A DNA stretch of 64,000 nt from Oscillospiraceae bacterium Zagget12 (GTDB taxonomy: Bacteria; Bacillota; Clostridia; UBA1381): assembly GCA_001941225.1 (NCBI GenBank), contig MSHM01000032.1:1-64000 (forward strand), given 5' to 3'. Position numbers and translations under genes: made by a program. The notes under the pieces were generated by a model, which saw nothing but the letters and a program-made list of their open reading frames with translations, was not told the origin of the DNA and ran no database searches. Shown here piece after piece: positions 50,532 through 61,600 of the stretch (position 1 is its first letter; the number at the start of each line of letters is the position of its first letter).

Positions 50532-51539
50532 ATGAAGATTATAATTGACGCAATGGGCGGAGATCACGCTCCGCACGCTCCCGTAAAGGCGGCTGTTAAA
50601 GCGGCAAAGGAGCTTGGAGTTGAAATAATACTTGTCGGTGTTACAGATGTTTTGAAAAAGGAGCTTTCGGGATATGATTATCCGAAAGACAAAATAAGCA
50701 TCGCTCACGCGAACGACGTAATATCAAATCATGAAGAACCGGCAAAGGCGGTCAGAAATAAAAAGAACGCGTCCGTCGTTGTGGCGGCGAATATGCTGAA
50801 AAACGGCGAGGGCGACGCGATGCTGTCAATGGGCAATACGGGTGCGCTGCTCGCGTCGGGACTGCTTATAGTCGGCAGAATAAAGGGCGTTTTAAGACCC
50901 GCTCTCGCGACGCTGCTGCCAAGCGCAAAGGGACCCAAAATGCTCATAGACGCCGGCGCGAACACGAACTGCAAGGCTGAAAATCTTGTACAGTTTGCCA
51001 TTATGGGCAGTATATATATGAAGAATGTGCTTGCGATAGAAAATCCCACGGTCGGACTTATCTCCAACGGCGAGGAGGAGGGCAAGGGCGATGAACTTAC
51101 AAAGGAAACATTTCCTCTTCTTAAAAATGCTCCCGTTAATTTTATAGGAAATATAGAGGGACGCGACGTTATGGAGGGCACTGCGGACGTTATAACCTGC
51201 GACGGCTTTGTCGGCAACGTAATACTGAAAACCGTTGAGGGTATGGGTCACGTTGTCAGCCAAAAGGTAAAGGGTATATTTACAAAGAGCCTTTTTACCA
51301 AAATAGGCGCGCTGTTTGTTATAAGCGGCTTGAACAAATTCAAGCAGACAATGGATTACCGAGAATACGGCGGAGCGCCGCTTTTGGGAACCAAGCGTCC
51401 GGTGATAAAGGGTCACGGCTCGTCTGACAGTAAAGCGGTATTTTCAGCAATATATCAGGCGAAGAAATTTGTCGAAACAAATGTAATAGATGAAATAGTT
51501 AAGAATATAAGCGGTATGGAGGAGAAAAAGAATGGTTAA
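50532..51539 (+). CDS. plsX: Phosphate acyltransferase PlsX
   Basis: A 335-residue enzyme that turns acyl-ACP into acyl-phosphate for phospholipid synthesis. It begins IIIDAMGGDHAPHAPVKAA; SMGNTGALLASGLLIVGRI and IDAGANTNCKAENLVQFAIM are family motifs. GGAGG lies upstream. Its end overlaps fabH by eight bases. Confidence 0.97.
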   Translation: MKIIIDAMGGDHAPHAPVKAAVKAAKELGVEIILVGVTDVLKKELSGYDYPKDKISIAHANDVISNHEEPAKAVRNKKNASVVVAANMLKNGEGDAMLSMGNTGALLASGLLIVGRIKGVLRPALATLLPSAKGPKMLIDAGANTNCKAENLVQFAIMGSIYMKNVLAIENPTVGLISNGEEEGKGDELTKETFPLLKNAPVNFIGNIEGRDVMEGTADVITCDGFVGNVILKTVEGMGHVVSQKVKGIFTKSLFTKIGALFVISGLNKFKQTMDYREYGGAPLLGTKRPVIKGHGSSDSKAVFSAIYQAKKFVETNVIDEIVKNISGMEEKKNG

Positions 51540-52509
51540 CGCAAAAATAAGCGGCGTCGGGGGATATATACCCGAAAAGGTGTATGACAACGCGTATATG
51601 GAAAGCATAGTTGACACGAATGACGAGTGGATAACAAGACGCACGGGAATAAAAGAAAGACATATATCCGCCGATAACGAGTATACGACCGATATGGCGA
51701 CAATAGCCGGAAAACGCGCTATTGAAAACGCGGGACTTACGGCGGAGGATATAGACCTTATACTTCTTGCGACGGTCACTCCCGATTATTTTACGCCGGC
51801 TTGCTCGTGCATTGTACAGCATAATCTCGGAGCGATAAACGCTGCGGCTTTTGACTATAACGCGGCTTGCTCCGGTTTTGTAACGGGACTTACCATAGCA
51901 AAGCAGTTTATACAGACGGGAACATATAAGAATGTGCTTGTTATATGTGCCGATGTTTTAAGCAAGGCGACCGATTATAAGGACAGAGCCACCTGCGTGC
52001 TGTTCGGCGACGCTGCCGGAGCGGCGGTTGTATCGGCAAGCGAGGAGAGAGGCATTATCTCCACCGATATAGGAGCGGACGGCTCAAGCGGACTTGCGAT
52101 AACCAGCCTTGCATACAGAGATGACGAGGAGGAAACGGAAAAGAGAGTAAGCCGTAAAAAGGATACAATTTGGATGGCGGGACAGGCTGTAATGAAATTC
52201 GCTGTAAAGGCAATGGCGGACGCATCGCAAAGGGTTATCGATGAGGCGGGTCTTACATGGGACGATATTGAATTGGTAATTCCGCATCAGGCTAACTACA
52301 GAATTGTTGACAGCGCGATAAAGAGAATGGGAATAAGCAAGGATAAGGTATTTTTAAATCTTGAAAAGTACGGAAACACCTCCGCGTCATGTATTCCCGT
52401 TGCGCTCACGCAGGCAGTTGAGCAGGGCAAAATTAAAAAGGGCGATAAGATAGTGCTTGTAGGTTTCGGCGGCGGATTGACATGGGGTGCCGCGGTTCTT
52501 GAATGGTAA
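51532..52509 (+). CDS. fabH: 3-oxoacyl-ACP synthase III
   Basis: A 325-residue condensing enzyme that starts fatty-acid synthesis from acyl-CoA and malonyl-ACP. The catalytic Cys is in DYNAACSGFVTGL near 112, His in VIPHQANYRIVDS, and Asn in KYGNTSASCIPVAL. NDEWITRRTGIKERH is the typical N-terminal motif. It overlaps plsX by eight bases, indicating coupling. Confidence 0.97.
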   Translation: MVNAKISGVGGYIPEKVYDNAYMESIVDTNDEWITRRTGIKERHISADNEYTTDMATIAGKRAIENAGLTAEDIDLILLATVTPDYFTPACSCIVQHNLGAINAAAFDYNAACSGFVTGLTIAKQFIQTGTYKNVLVICADVLSKATDYKDRATCVLFGDAAGAAVVSASEERGIISTDIGADGSSGLAITSLAYRDDEEETEKRVSRKKDTIWMAGQAVMKFAVKAMADASQRVIDEAGLTWDDIELVIPHQANYRIVDSAIKRMGISKDKVFLNLEKYGNTSASCIPVALTQAVEQGKIKKGDKIVLVGFGGGLTWGAAVLEW

Positions 52510-52562
52510 AATTTTGATAATATATTTTATGACGGTGCTTTGCACAGAAAGGACAAATGAAT

Positions 52563-53504
52563 ATGAAAACAAGATTATGTGAACTGCTTGGAATTGAATA
52601 CCCTATTATTCAGGGCGGTATGGCATGGGTTGCCACTGCCGAGCTTGCCGCGGCTGTATCGAACGGAGGCGGCATAGGTCTTATAGCGGCGGGAAACGCT
52701 CCGGCGGACGTGGTAAGAGAACAGATTAGAAAGGCAAGAGAGCTTACCGATAAGCCCTTCGGCGTAAACGTGATGATGATGTCGCCGTTCGTGGAAGAGG
52801 TAATGCAGGTTATTATAGAAGAAAAGCCGGCGGCTGTGGCGACAGGAACGGGAAATCCGGGTAAATACATACCCGCGCTCAAGGAGGCGGGCATAAAGGT
52901 TATGCCGGTTATCGCAAGCGTTGCAATGGCGGTAAAAATGGAAAAATCAGGCGCGGACGCGGTTATTGCCGAGGGTACCGAGGCGGGCGGACACATAGGC
53001 GAGCTTACGACTATGGTTCTTGTTCCGCAGATAGTTGACGCGGTATCTATTCCCGTTGTAGCGGCGGGAGGCATTGCGGACAGTCGCGGCGCGGTTGCGG
53101 CATTCGCGCTCGGCGCGGACGGTATACAGGTCGGAACGCGTTTCCTTTGTTCAACCGAATGTATCGCTCACGATAACTACAAGCAGGCGGTTATAAAGGC
53201 AAAGGACAGAGATGCCGTTGTAACGGGCAGAAGTACGGGCGCACCGGTAAGAGCGCTTAAAAATAAGCTTACTCGCGAGTATGACAAGCTTGAAAAGGCG
53301 GGAGCATCATTTGAGGAAATCGAACAGCTCGGCGTTGGCGGTTTAAGACGCGCATTTGCTGAGGGCGATGTGCAGATGGGTTCGCTTATGGCGGGACAAT
53401 CCGCGGCAATGGTCAAAAAAATCGAGCCATGCGCGGACATTATAAAGAGCTATTTTGACGGCACCGAGGCGGTTATAGAAGAGATTTGTTCCAAACTTAA
53501 ATAA
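52563..53504 (+). CDS. fabK: Enoyl-ACP reductase II (FabK, FMN-dependent)
   Basis: A 313-residue TIM-barrel flavoprotein that reduces enoyl-ACP, replacing FabI; such enzymes are triclosan-insensitive. Motifs include GIEYPIIQGGMAWVATAELA, the SADAVIAEGTEAGGHIG-like segment (AVIAEGTEAGGHIGELTT) with catalytic His, and AAGGIADSRGAVAAFALGAD for FMN phosphate. ATG 52563 is better spaced from AGAAAGGA than ATG 52557; either is possible. It sits between fabH and fabD, the standard clostridial order. Confidence 0.94.
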   Translation: MKTRLCELLGIEYPIIQGGMAWVATAELAAAVSNGGGIGLIAAGNAPADVVREQIRKARELTDKPFGVNVMMMSPFVEEVMQVIIEEKPAAVATGTGNPGKYIPALKEAGIKVMPVIASVAMAVKMEKSGADAVIAEGTEAGGHIGELTTMVLVPQIVDAVSIPVVAAGGIADSRGAVAAFALGADGIQVGTRFLCSTECIAHDNYKQAVIKAKDRDAVVTGRSTGAPVRALKNKLTREYDKLEKAGASFEEIEQLGVGGLRRAFAEGDVQMGSLMAGQSAAMVKKIEPCADIIKSYFDGTEAVIEEICSKLK

Positions 53505-53517
53505 GGAGAAAAATAAA

Positions 53518-54453
53518 ATGGGTAAATTAGCATTTGTATTTGCGGGTCAGGGCGCTCAGGCAGTAGGAATGGGTAAGGAATTGGCTGAAAACTTCCCTGT
53601 TGCCGATAAGGCTTTTGACGAGGCGAGCGAGGCGCTCGGCTTTGATATAAAGGATATGATATGGAACGGCGACAGTGAAACTCTTATGATTACGGAAAAC
53701 ACTCAGCCTACCATAGTCACAATGAGCGTTGCGGCTCTCAGAGTATTGCAGGAAAAGGGTATAAAGCCCGATGTTGTCGCGGGACTGAGCCTCGGAGAAT
53801 ATACGGCGCATATTGCCTCCGGCTCAATGGATTTTGCCGACGGTGTAAGACTTGTAAAAAAACGCGGCAAATATATGCAGGAGGAGGTTCCCGTAGGCGA
53901 GGGCGCAATGGCGGCAATAATCGCGCTCAGCGCCGAGGATGTTATCGCGTGCTGCGACGAGGCGTCCAAAATCGGAGTATGCTCTCCGGCGAACTTTAAC
54001 TGCCCGGGACAGATTGTGGTATCGGGCGAGGTAGCGGCGGTTGAAAAATGCTGCGAATTGGCAAAGGAAAAGGGCGCAAAACGCGCTATGAAACTTCCTG
54101 TTTCCGCTCCTTTCCACTGCTCGATGCTCATAGGCGCGGGCGAAAAGCTTGCAAAGGAGCTTGAGGGCGTTGAAATAAAGGATATGCAGATACCGGTAAT
54201 TACCAATGTAACGGCTGATTACGTTGCGTCCAAAGATGATATTAAGCCGTATCTTATAAAGCAGGTATCGTCCTCCGTCAAATGGGAAGAGACAGTCAGA
54301 AGAATGATAGCCGACGGTGTGGACACATTTGTTGAGGTCGGACCGGGCAAAGCGCTAAGCGGCTTTGTAAAAAAGGTTTCACGAGATGTAAAGGTGTTTA
54401 ATGTGGAGGATATGACTTCGCTTGAAAAGACACTTGACGGACTTAACGCGTAA
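53518..54453 (+). CDS. fabD: Malonyl-CoA-ACP transacylase
   Basis: A 311-residue acyltransferase that loads malonate on ACP. FVFAGQGAQAVGMGKEL is the N-terminal loop, GLSLGEYTAHIASG holds the catalytic Ser (GxSxG), and PVSAPFHCSML contains the catalytic His. AAGGAG lies upstream; fabG starts 18 bases after its stop. Confidence 0.97.
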   Translation: MGKLAFVFAGQGAQAVGMGKELAENFPVADKAFDEASEALGFDIKDMIWNGDSETLMITENTQPTIVTMSVAALRVLQEKGIKPDVVAGLSLGEYTAHIASGSMDFADGVRLVKKRGKYMQEEVPVGEGAMAAIIALSAEDVIACCDEASKIGVCSPANFNCPGQIVVSGEVAAVEKCCELAKEKGAKRAMKLPVSAPFHCSMLIGAGEKLAKELEGVEIKDMQIPVITNVTADYVASKDDIKPYLIKQVSSSVKWEETVRRMIADGVDTFVEVGPGKALSGFVKKVSRDVKVFNVEDMTSLEKTLDGLNA

Positions 54454-54471
54454 GAGAAGGGAGAAAAAGAA

Positions 54472-55212
54472 ATGTTAAACGGTAAGGTTGCAATAGTAAC
54501 AGGCTCTGGCAGAGGAATAGGCAAAGCGATAGCGGTAAAGCTTGCGTCATACGGCGCGAATATCGTTATAAACGATATTCCCTCATCGGATTACGCTGAT
54601 GAAACCTGTGAGGAAATCAAAGCAATGGGCGTGGACAGCATAGTTATAAAGGGCGATGTAAGAAAAACCGAGGACGTAAAAAGGCTTATATCCGAAACTA
54701 TGGATAAATTCGGGAAAATAGACATATTTGTTAATAACGCGGGCGTTACAAAGGACGGTCTTATGATAAGAATGTCAGAGGAGGACTGGGACCTTGTAAT
54801 GGATATAAACTTGAAAGGCGCGTTTAACTGCATAAAGGCGGTTGCAAGACCGATGATGAAACAGAGGAGCGGCGCTATTATAAATATCGCGTCCATAGTG
54901 GGAGTTATGGGCAATCCCGGTCAGGCTAACTACGTCGCGTCAAAGGCGGGACTTATCGGTCTTACAAAGACTACGGCAAAGGAATTTGCCTCAAGAGGCA
55001 TCAGATGCAACGCTGTCGCTCCCGGATTTATACGTTCGGCAATGACAGACGTGCTTGCGGACGATGTTAAGCAGAAATATTTTGACTCAATTCCGCTCGG
55101 AAAATTCGGAGAAACAGAGGATATTGCCGATGTTGTCGCTTTTTTGGCGTCGGATATGTCAAAATACGTTACAGGTCAAGTAATAAATGTTGACGGCGGA
55201 CTTGTAATGTAA
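54472..55212 (+). CDS. fabG: 3-oxoacyl-ACP reductase
   Basis: A 246-residue short-chain dehydrogenase using NADPH in the first reduction of each cycle. Cofactor motif VTGSGRGIGKAIAVKL (TGxxxGIG) is at about 9-24, NNAGVTKDGLMIRMSE near 88, and the catalytic Tyr/Lys in ANYVASKAGLIGLTK near 150. The C-terminal VTGQVINVDGGLVM is typical. Confidence 0.97.
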   Translation: MLNGKVAIVTGSGRGIGKAIAVKLASYGANIVINDIPSSDYADETCEEIKAMGVDSIVIKGDVRKTEDVKRLISETMDKFGKIDIFVNNAGVTKDGLMIRMSEEDWDLVMDINLKGAFNCIKAVARPMMKQRSGAIINIASIVGVMGNPGQANYVASKAGLIGLTKTTAKEFASRGIRCNAVAPGFIRSAMTDVLADDVKQKYFDSIPLGKFGETEDIADVVAFLASDMSKYVTGQVINVDGGLVM

Positions 55213-55277
55213 TATAATAGATATATAATTCTTTATGAATTTATATAATTACCATCGAAAGGGGGTGCAGGAATATA

Positions 55278-55511
55278 ATGGAGGAGTTTGAAAGAGTAAA
55301 GGACATAATCGTTGATCAGCTTAGCGTTGATGCTGAAGAGGTAACAATGGAGGCATCATTTGTTGATGATTTAGGTGCGGATTCATTGGACGTTGTAGAG
55401 CTTATAATGGGCTTTGAAACAGAATTTGACATCGAAATCCCTGACGAGGACGCTGAAAAAATCAGCACGGTTGGCGACGCAGTTGAATATATCAAAAGTC
55501 ATAATGCGTAA
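55278..55511 (+). CDS. acpP: Acyl carrier protein
   Basis: A 77-residue acidic four-helix protein. [20 protein letters not shown] contains the Ser that takes 4'-phosphopantetheine. It is separated from fabG by 65 bases and from fabF by 114 bases containing a strong hairpin, which may help adjust its higher abundance. Confidence 0.98.
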   Translation: MEEFERVKDIIVDQLSVDAEEVTMEASFVDDLGADSLDVVELIMGFETEFDIEIPDEDAEKISTVGDAVEYIKSHNA

Positions 55512-55523
55512 GTTAAAGAAGTA

Positions 55524-55558
55524 GCGCCTTGCACCAAATACGTTTTGATGCAAGGCAC
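55524..55558 (+). other. Hairpin after acpP
   Basis: GCGCCTTGCACCAAA pairs with TTTTGATGCAAGGCAC with small mismatches; CTTTTT follows a few bases later. Probably a leaky terminator or 3' stabiliser within the fab operon. Confidence 0.55.
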
Positions 55559-55625
55559 GAAACTTTTTGAACAGTAATAATTATTTAAATTTATATATAC
55601 AAAGATAAAACAGGAGGGGAAAAAG

Positions 55626-56864
55626 ATGAGAAGAGTTGCTGTAACCGGTTTGGGAGCGGTTACTCCTATCGGAAATGATGTAAAGTCCTTTTGGGACGGA
55701 ATAAAATCCGGAAAATGCGGTATAGATAAGGTAACTCATTTTGACGCTTCGGATTTAAAAACACAGATTGCCGGTGAGGTTAAGGATTTTGAGCCTACCG
55801 ATTATATCGAGAAAAAAGATGCGCGCAAAATGGACAGATATACTCAGTTTGCCATGGTTGCGGCAAGCGAGGCTGTAGCGGATTCCGGACTTAATATGGA
55901 AAATGAGGACCCGTGGAGGGTCGGAGTTATAACAGGCTCCGGTATAGGCGGCATAGACACCCTTGTGGAACAGCATAATGCGCTTTTAAACAGAGGTCCC
56001 GGCAGAGTAAGCCCGTTCTTTATTCCTATGATGATAGGCAATATGGGTGCCGCTCAGATTGCGATTAAGTTTAACGCTAAAGGCGTAAATGAAAATATCG
56101 TAACCGCCTGCGCGTCAAGCACAAACGCTATCGGCGACGCTTTAAGGCATATTCAATACGGCAAAAACGACGTTATAATCGCCGGCGGCGCGGAGGCTGC
56201 GGTTAATCAGCTTGCCTTTGCCGGATTTTGCAGTATGAAAGCGATGTCAACCAGAAATGACGACCCAAAAACAGCGTCAAGACCGTTCGACGCGGATCGC
56301 GACGGCTTTATTTTAAGCGAGGGCGCGGGATTTGTGGTATTGGAGGAGCTTGAGCACGCCAAAAAGCGCGGAGCGCATATATACTGCGAGCTTGCCGGTT
56401 ACGGCGCGACGGACGACGCGTATCATATAACAAGTCCTGTTCCGGGCGGCGAAGGCGGAGCGAAAGCTATGGAGCTTGCAATAGAAGACGCGGGCTTAAA
56501 ACCGGAGGATATAACATATATAAACGCTCACGGCACATCAACAAAGTATAACGACCATTTTGAAACTCAGGCTATAAAGACCGCGCTCGGCGATGCGGCA
56601 AAGACCGTTGCCGTAAGCTCGACAAAATCTATGACGGGACATCTTCTCGGCGCGGCGGGCGGCGTTGAGGCTATAATATGCGCAAAGGCTATCAGCGAGG
56701 GATATATTCCCGCGACAATCAATTACGTAACTCCCGACCCCGACTGCGATTTGGACATAGTACCGATCGTGGGCAGGGAACAGGAGGTAAAAGCGGCTAT
56801 GTCAAATTCGCTCGGTTTCGGCGGACATAACGCTACAATCGTTATGAAAAAATACGAGGAATAA
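55626..56864 (+). CDS. fabF: 3-oxoacyl-ACP synthase II
   Basis: A 412-residue elongating condensing enzyme. Cys-His-His site: Cys in [18 protein letters not shown] near 163, His in [18 protein letters not shown] near 303, and His in [19 protein letters not shown] near 340. The opening [20 protein letters not shown] is canonical. GGAGGGG precedes ATG. Last gene of the fab operon. Confidence 0.97.
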   Translation: MRRVAVTGLGAVTPIGNDVKSFWDGIKSGKCGIDKVTHFDASDLKTQIAGEVKDFEPTDYIEKKDARKMDRYTQFAMVAASEAVADSGLNMENEDPWRVGVITGSGIGGIDTLVEQHNALLNRGPGRVSPFFIPMMIGNMGAAQIAIKFNAKGVNENIVTACASSTNAIGDALRHIQYGKNDVIIAGGAEAAVNQLAFAGFCSMKAMSTRNDDPKTASRPFDADRDGFILSEGAGFVVLEELEHAKKRGAHIYCELAGYGATDDAYHITSPVPGGEGGAKAMELAIEDAGLKPEDITYINAHGTSTKYNDHFETQAIKTALGDAAKTVAVSSTKSMTGHLLGAAGGVEAIICAKAISEGYIPATINYVTPDPDCDLDIVPIVGREQEVKAAMSNSLGFGGHNATIVMKKYEE

Positions 56865-56877
56865 TGTGGATTTTATA

Positions 56878-56905
56878 GAGGATGCCTCTCTTGAGGGGCA
56901 CCCTC
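56878..56905 (+). other. Hairpin 1 in the rnc leader
   Basis: GAGG-A-TGCC and GGCA-C-CCTC pair around an inner CTC/GAG helix; no T-run follows. Confidence 0.55.
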
Positions 56906-56929
56906 TAATGTTAATTTATGTGGTTTGCT

Positions 56930-56956
56930 CCCAAAAGCGAAAGGTTCGCTGTTGGG
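56930..56956 (+). other. Hairpin 2 in the rnc leader
   Basis: CCCAA-A-AGCGAA and TTCGCT-G-TTGGG pair perfectly apart from one A/G mismatch, with an AGG loop. With hairpin 1 it could be cut by RNase III itself, as in the known autoregulation of Escherichia coli rnc; that is inference. Confidence 0.55.
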
Positions 56957-56987
56957 AAGAGTTCATATATTGAAAGGTAAAATTGAT

Positions 56988-57659
56988 ATGAAAAACGTAC
57001 AGGAAAAAATCGGACACACCTTTAAAAATATAAATCTTTTGGAAACGGCGCTGACACATAGCTCATATGCAAACGAGAGTAAAAAGGCAAGCAATGAGCG
57101 TCTTGAATTTTTGGGCGACTCTGTTTTGAGCCTTGTAATAAGTGATTATATTTTCAGACGCTTGCCGAATGTTGCTGAGGGCTGGCTTTCAAAATACAGA
57201 GCAACGCTTGTATGCGAACAGTCCCTTTATGAAATTTCAAAGAAAATATCCCTAAGTAAATTCATTTTGCTCGGTAAAGGCGAGGAAATGACCGGCGGCA
57301 GAGAAAGACCGTCCATTGTTTCGGACGCGTTCGAGGCGGTGTTGGCGGCAATTTATCTTGACGGCGGAATGGAAAAGGCGAGAGCTTGGGTGATAAATCT
57401 TATGCGCGATTCCATTGATGATGTTATTATGGGACACGGATACGCCGATTATAAAACAATGCTCCAGGAGGCTTTGCAAAAGGGCAATAAGGGCAAAGTG
57501 ACCTACAGAACAATTTCGGAAACGGGACAGGATCACAACAAAACCTTTGAGGTTGAGGTTTTGGTTGACGAGGTTCCGCAAAACAGAGGAAAGGGTCACA
57601 ACAAAAAAGAGGCGGAACAAAACGCTGCGCATACCGCGCTGAAGAATATCGGTAAATAA
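56988..57659 (+). CDS. rnc: Ribonuclease III
   Basis: A 223-residue double-stranded RNA endonuclease for rRNA and mRNA processing. The catalytic signature is ERLEFLGDSVLSLVISDYIF (about 36-55) and the second acidic cluster VSDAFEAVLAAIYLDGG. A dsRNA-binding domain follows (about 150-222, DYKTMLQEALQKGNKGKVTY, GKGHNKKEAEQNAAHTAL). ATG 56988 is chosen; the track's longer start translates hairpin 2. rnc-rSAM-smc-ftsY is a conserved Firmicutes string. Confidence 0.97.
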   Translation: MKNVQEKIGHTFKNINLLETALTHSSYANESKKASNERLEFLGDSVLSLVISDYIFRRLPNVAEGWLSKYRATLVCEQSLYEISKKISLSKFILLGKGEEMTGGRERPSIVSDAFEAVLAAIYLDGGMEKARAWVINLMRDSIDDVIMGHGYADYKTMLQEALQKGNKGKVTYRTISETGQDHNKTFEVEVLVDEVPQNRGKGHNKKEAEQNAAHTALKNIGK

Positions 57660-57660
57660 G

Positions 57661-58668
57661 ATGAAGACGTATAATATACCTATATTTGTACCGCACAGAG
57701 GCTGTCCGTTTGACTGCGTATTCTGCAATCAAAAGCGCATCACGGGAGAGCAAAAGGAAGTAACTGCGGACGATGCGCGGAAAATTATATCCGAGTATCT
57801 GCAAACTCTTCCCAAAACGAACAGAAAAATCGAGGCGGCATTTTTCGGCGGCAGCTTTACCGGAATACCGTTTGAGGAACAGAGCGCTCTTTTGTCCGCG
57901 GCGTATGAATTTGTTCAAAAGGGTCTTATAGACGGTATTCGTTTGTCCACAAGACCCGATTATATTGACAAGAAAATATTGGATAATCTTATGCGCTGCG
58001 GCGTAACAACCATAGAGCTTGGCGTTCAGTCGATGGATAACAGCGTTTTAAAAGCGTCAAACAGAGGTCATACGAGTGCGCAGGTGATTAATGCCGTCAG
58101 AATGATAAGAGAATATCCGTTTAATTTGGGACTGCAAATGATGACGGGACTTCCCGGCGACACCGACGAGAAATCTCTTTACACGGCAGATGAAATCATC
58201 AAATTAAAGCCTGATATGGTAAGAATATATCCCACGCTTACGATAAAGGACACCTTCCTTGAAAAAATGTACAATGCCGGACAATACAGACCGCAGACGC
58301 TTGACGAGGCGGTAAGCCTTTCAAAAAAGCTTTTGCTTAAATTTGAGGAAAATAATATAACCGTAATACGCGTCGGCTTGCAGTCAACAGACGAGATAAG
58401 CGAGGGCGGAAGTGTTGTCGCGGGACCTGTTCACAGCGCCTTCGGAGAGCTGGTGGAGAGCAGTATTTATTATGATATTATAAGCGCCGCTCTGAAAAAT
58501 ACCGCGTGCAAAAAAGCCGATATATTTGTAAATCCGAAAGAGATGTCAAAGGCTGTCGGAAACAAAAGGACAAACATAATAAAAATTAAAAACGAGAAAA
58601 ATATTGATATAAAAATCAGAGCTGATGAAAGCTTAAAAAAGAGAGAGGTGAGATGTGTTTGCTGTTAA
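57661..58668 (+). CDS. Elp3-like radical SAM protein of unknown function
   Basis: A 335-residue radical SAM enzyme. PHRGCPFDCVFCNQKRITG has the CxxxCxxC cluster motif near residue 15; FFGGSFTGIPFEEQ, TIELGVQSMDNSVL and MTGLPGDTDEKSLYTADEII continue the Elp3/oxygen-independent-coproporphyrinogen-type barrel. The C-terminal acetyltransferase domain of true Elp3 is missing. It starts one base after the rnc stop and overlaps smc, its conserved position in Clostridia. Substrate is unknown, perhaps tRNA. Confidence 0.88.
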   Translation: MKTYNIPIFVPHRGCPFDCVFCNQKRITGEQKEVTADDARKIISEYLQTLPKTNRKIEAAFFGGSFTGIPFEEQSALLSAAYEFVQKGLIDGIRLSTRPDYIDKKILDNLMRCGVTTIELGVQSMDNSVLKASNRGHTSAQVINAVRMIREYPFNLGLQMMTGLPGDTDEKSLYTADEIIKLKPDMVRIYPTLTIKDTFLEKMYNAGQYRPQTLDEAVSLSKKLLLKFEENNITVIRVGLQSTDEISEGGSVVAGPVHSAFGELVESSIYYDIISAALKNTACKKADIFVNPKEMSKAVGNKRTNIIKIKNEKNIDIKIRADESLKKREVRCVCC

Positions 58669-61600
58669 AAAGATTGGAATTGCAGGGCTTTAAGTCCTTT
58701 GCTGACAAGACTGTGCTTGACTTTGTGGACGGCTCGACCGCCGTGGTAGGTCCGAACGGCAGCGGAAAAAGCAATATATCCGATGCCATACGCTGGGTAA
58801 TAGGCGAAATGAGCGCGAAATCTCTCAGAGGCTCCAATATGCAGGACGTTATTTTTTCGGGTACGGAAACCAGAAAGCCCGTAAATTTTGCCGAGGTTAG
58901 CCTTGTGTTGGACAACAGCACTCATATGTTTGATATAGACTTTGACGAGGTGGTTGTAACAAGACGCCTGTTTCGCAGCGGAGAGAGCGTATATCAGATA
59001 AACCGCGCAAACTGCCGCTTAAAGGATATACACGAGCTTTTTATGGACACCGGTTTGGGACGTGACGGATATTCGATTATAGGACAGGGGAATGTATCGC
59101 AAATACTTTCAACAAAGGCTGAGGACAGGAGGAGCCTTTTTGAGGAGGCGGCAGGCGTATCAAAGTACAAATACCGAAAGGAAGAAGCTGAAAGAAAGCT
59201 TAAGGGTGTTGAAGAAAATCTTGTAAGAATAGGCGATATAACGTCCGAGCTGGAGGGTCAGAGAGCGCCTTTAAAGCGTCAGTCGGAAAAAGCGAGAAAA
59301 TATCTTACCTTTTATGAGGAATACAAAAAGCTCGATGTAAATTTAAGCCTTATAACCATTGACAAGAACAAAATTTCCTCCCGGGAAACGGAGGAATTGT
59401 ATAAAAGCGTCGAGGAGGAGCTTAGCGAGCTTAGAAACGCGGAATCCGAAACGGAACAAAAAATCACGAATTTATATAACGAAAGCAAGACAAAGGACGC
59501 GGAAATAGCCGAATTAAACAACCGTATTCACGACGCGAATTCGCGTATTATGACGGAAAAAAACGATATTTCCATTGCCGAAAATACCATCAAAAACAAT
59601 CATTTGATGATTGCAAGGATAGATAACGAGATAAAAGCCGTTAAGGCTAAAAATATCGAGCGCGAAAACAGCATAGATGCCCTCAAAAGCGAAATCAAGG
59701 AAAAGGAAAGCGCCGCAGAAATTATTCTGCAAGAGTTCGACTCTGTAAAGGGTGAGCAGGACAAGATGACGGCGGAAAGGGATAAAATTGCCGCCGAAAT
59801 CGAGGAAATAAAAGCGCAAAATATCGAAAAGCTCAATGAAATATCCTCAAAGAAAGCGCAGATGAGCGGAATTGAAACCCTACGTGAGAGCTTTATAGAA
59901 AGACGTTCCGCTGTCGAGGCTGAAATTAAAAATTTCAGCGAGGGAATTTCAAACACAAAGCAGGATATTGAAAAATGCGAGGCGCAAAAAGCCGAAAAAT
60001 CCGAAAAGCTTAAAAAAATGCGTATAACCGTGGAGCGATGCACCGAAAGCGCGAATAAGCTCAGGTCCGAGTATGAGGAATTAAGCAAAATACTTAATAA
60101 TTTGAATGTGGACTACAGCTCAAAATCCTCAAAGAAAAAAATACTCGAGGGTATGGAAAATGACTATGCGGGCTACGCGAAGAGCGTAAAAATGGTTTTA
60201 AAATCCGACGAGCTTAAAAAGCTCTCGATTTACGGAACCGTATCGGGACTTATCGAGGTTCAAAAAAAGTATGTGACAGCCATTGAAATGGCGCTTGGCG
60301 GCGCATTGCAGAATATTATAGTCGAGAGCGAGGAGGACGCAAAGGGCGCGATTGCGTATCTCAGAAGAAATAATGCGGGCAGAGCCACATTTTTGCCGAT
60401 AAGCTCGGTAAAAGGCAGAGAGCTTGACAATGCGCGCGCCGTAAGCGAATCCGAGGGATTCATAGGCTTGGCGTACACGCTTGTTAAGTATGACGGGAAA
60501 TATGACGGTATTATAAAAAGCCTGCTCGGACGTGTGGTTGTGGCGGATAATATCGATAATGCCATCGCCATAAGCCGCAAATTCGGATATAAATTCAAGG
60601 TTGTGACCCTTGAAGGCGATATACTGAACGCGGGCGGCTCGATGTCCGGCGGAAGTGTCAATAAGCAGAGCGGATTTTTGTCGAGAGCGGCGGAGATAAA
60701 AACTCTTTCGGCTGAGATAAGGGAATTATCTGATAATATCAGAGAATATAATGAGAAAAAGCAAAAGACGGAAAATGATATAGCTTTGATTGAAAATCAG
60801 CTTTCGTCATACATTCCGCTTGTCAGAGAATACGAGGACGAAATTCTCCGCCTTGAAAATACGCTTAAACATTTAAAGCAGTCGATTGAATCCGAAAACA
60901 ATACGGAGCATAATTATAAATCGGAGCTTGAGCAGATTGAAGAACAGCTTTCGCAGTCGTCGGACGAGATAGCCATTTTGCTGCAAAGCATAAGAAATCT
61001 CGAAAAAGAAACGTCGGCTCTCCAAGAAAAAACGGAGGAGCTTACGGAGTATTTTGATAAAATATCCGCTGAAAAGGAAGAGAAATCGCGGAGCATTATG
61101 GAGAAAACAATGGCGCTTGCGGCATTGGAAAAGGATATAAAAATAAACAAGGACAGCATAGAGGCTGCCGAAAACGATACCCGTGCCGCCGATAACGAAA
61201 TCGAGCAAAAGGAGCGCGACAGGGAAAGAATTTGTATTGAAAATGACAGCCTTTACGAGAGTATTAACGAAAGCAAACGAATCGCGGAGAATATTGCGAT
61301 ACAAGCGGAGAGTATAAAAGAGCAAATATCCGATACGGAGCAGGAAAAGAAACGAATAGTAGAAACCCTGCAAAGCATACAAAATTCAAATAAGGATTTA
61401 ACCGACAAGCTCCTAAATTTACAGCAGGAGCTTTCAAGGCTGGAAAACAGGCGCGACAAAATAGCCGGTGAAACAGAAAATATTCTGTCAAGACTTTGGG
61501 ATGATTACGAGCTTACATATACGGCGGCGTCCGAAATAAAGACGGAGGTCGAAAACGAAAAGCAATCCTTCGCAAGACTTGCGGAGCTTAAATCGCAGAT

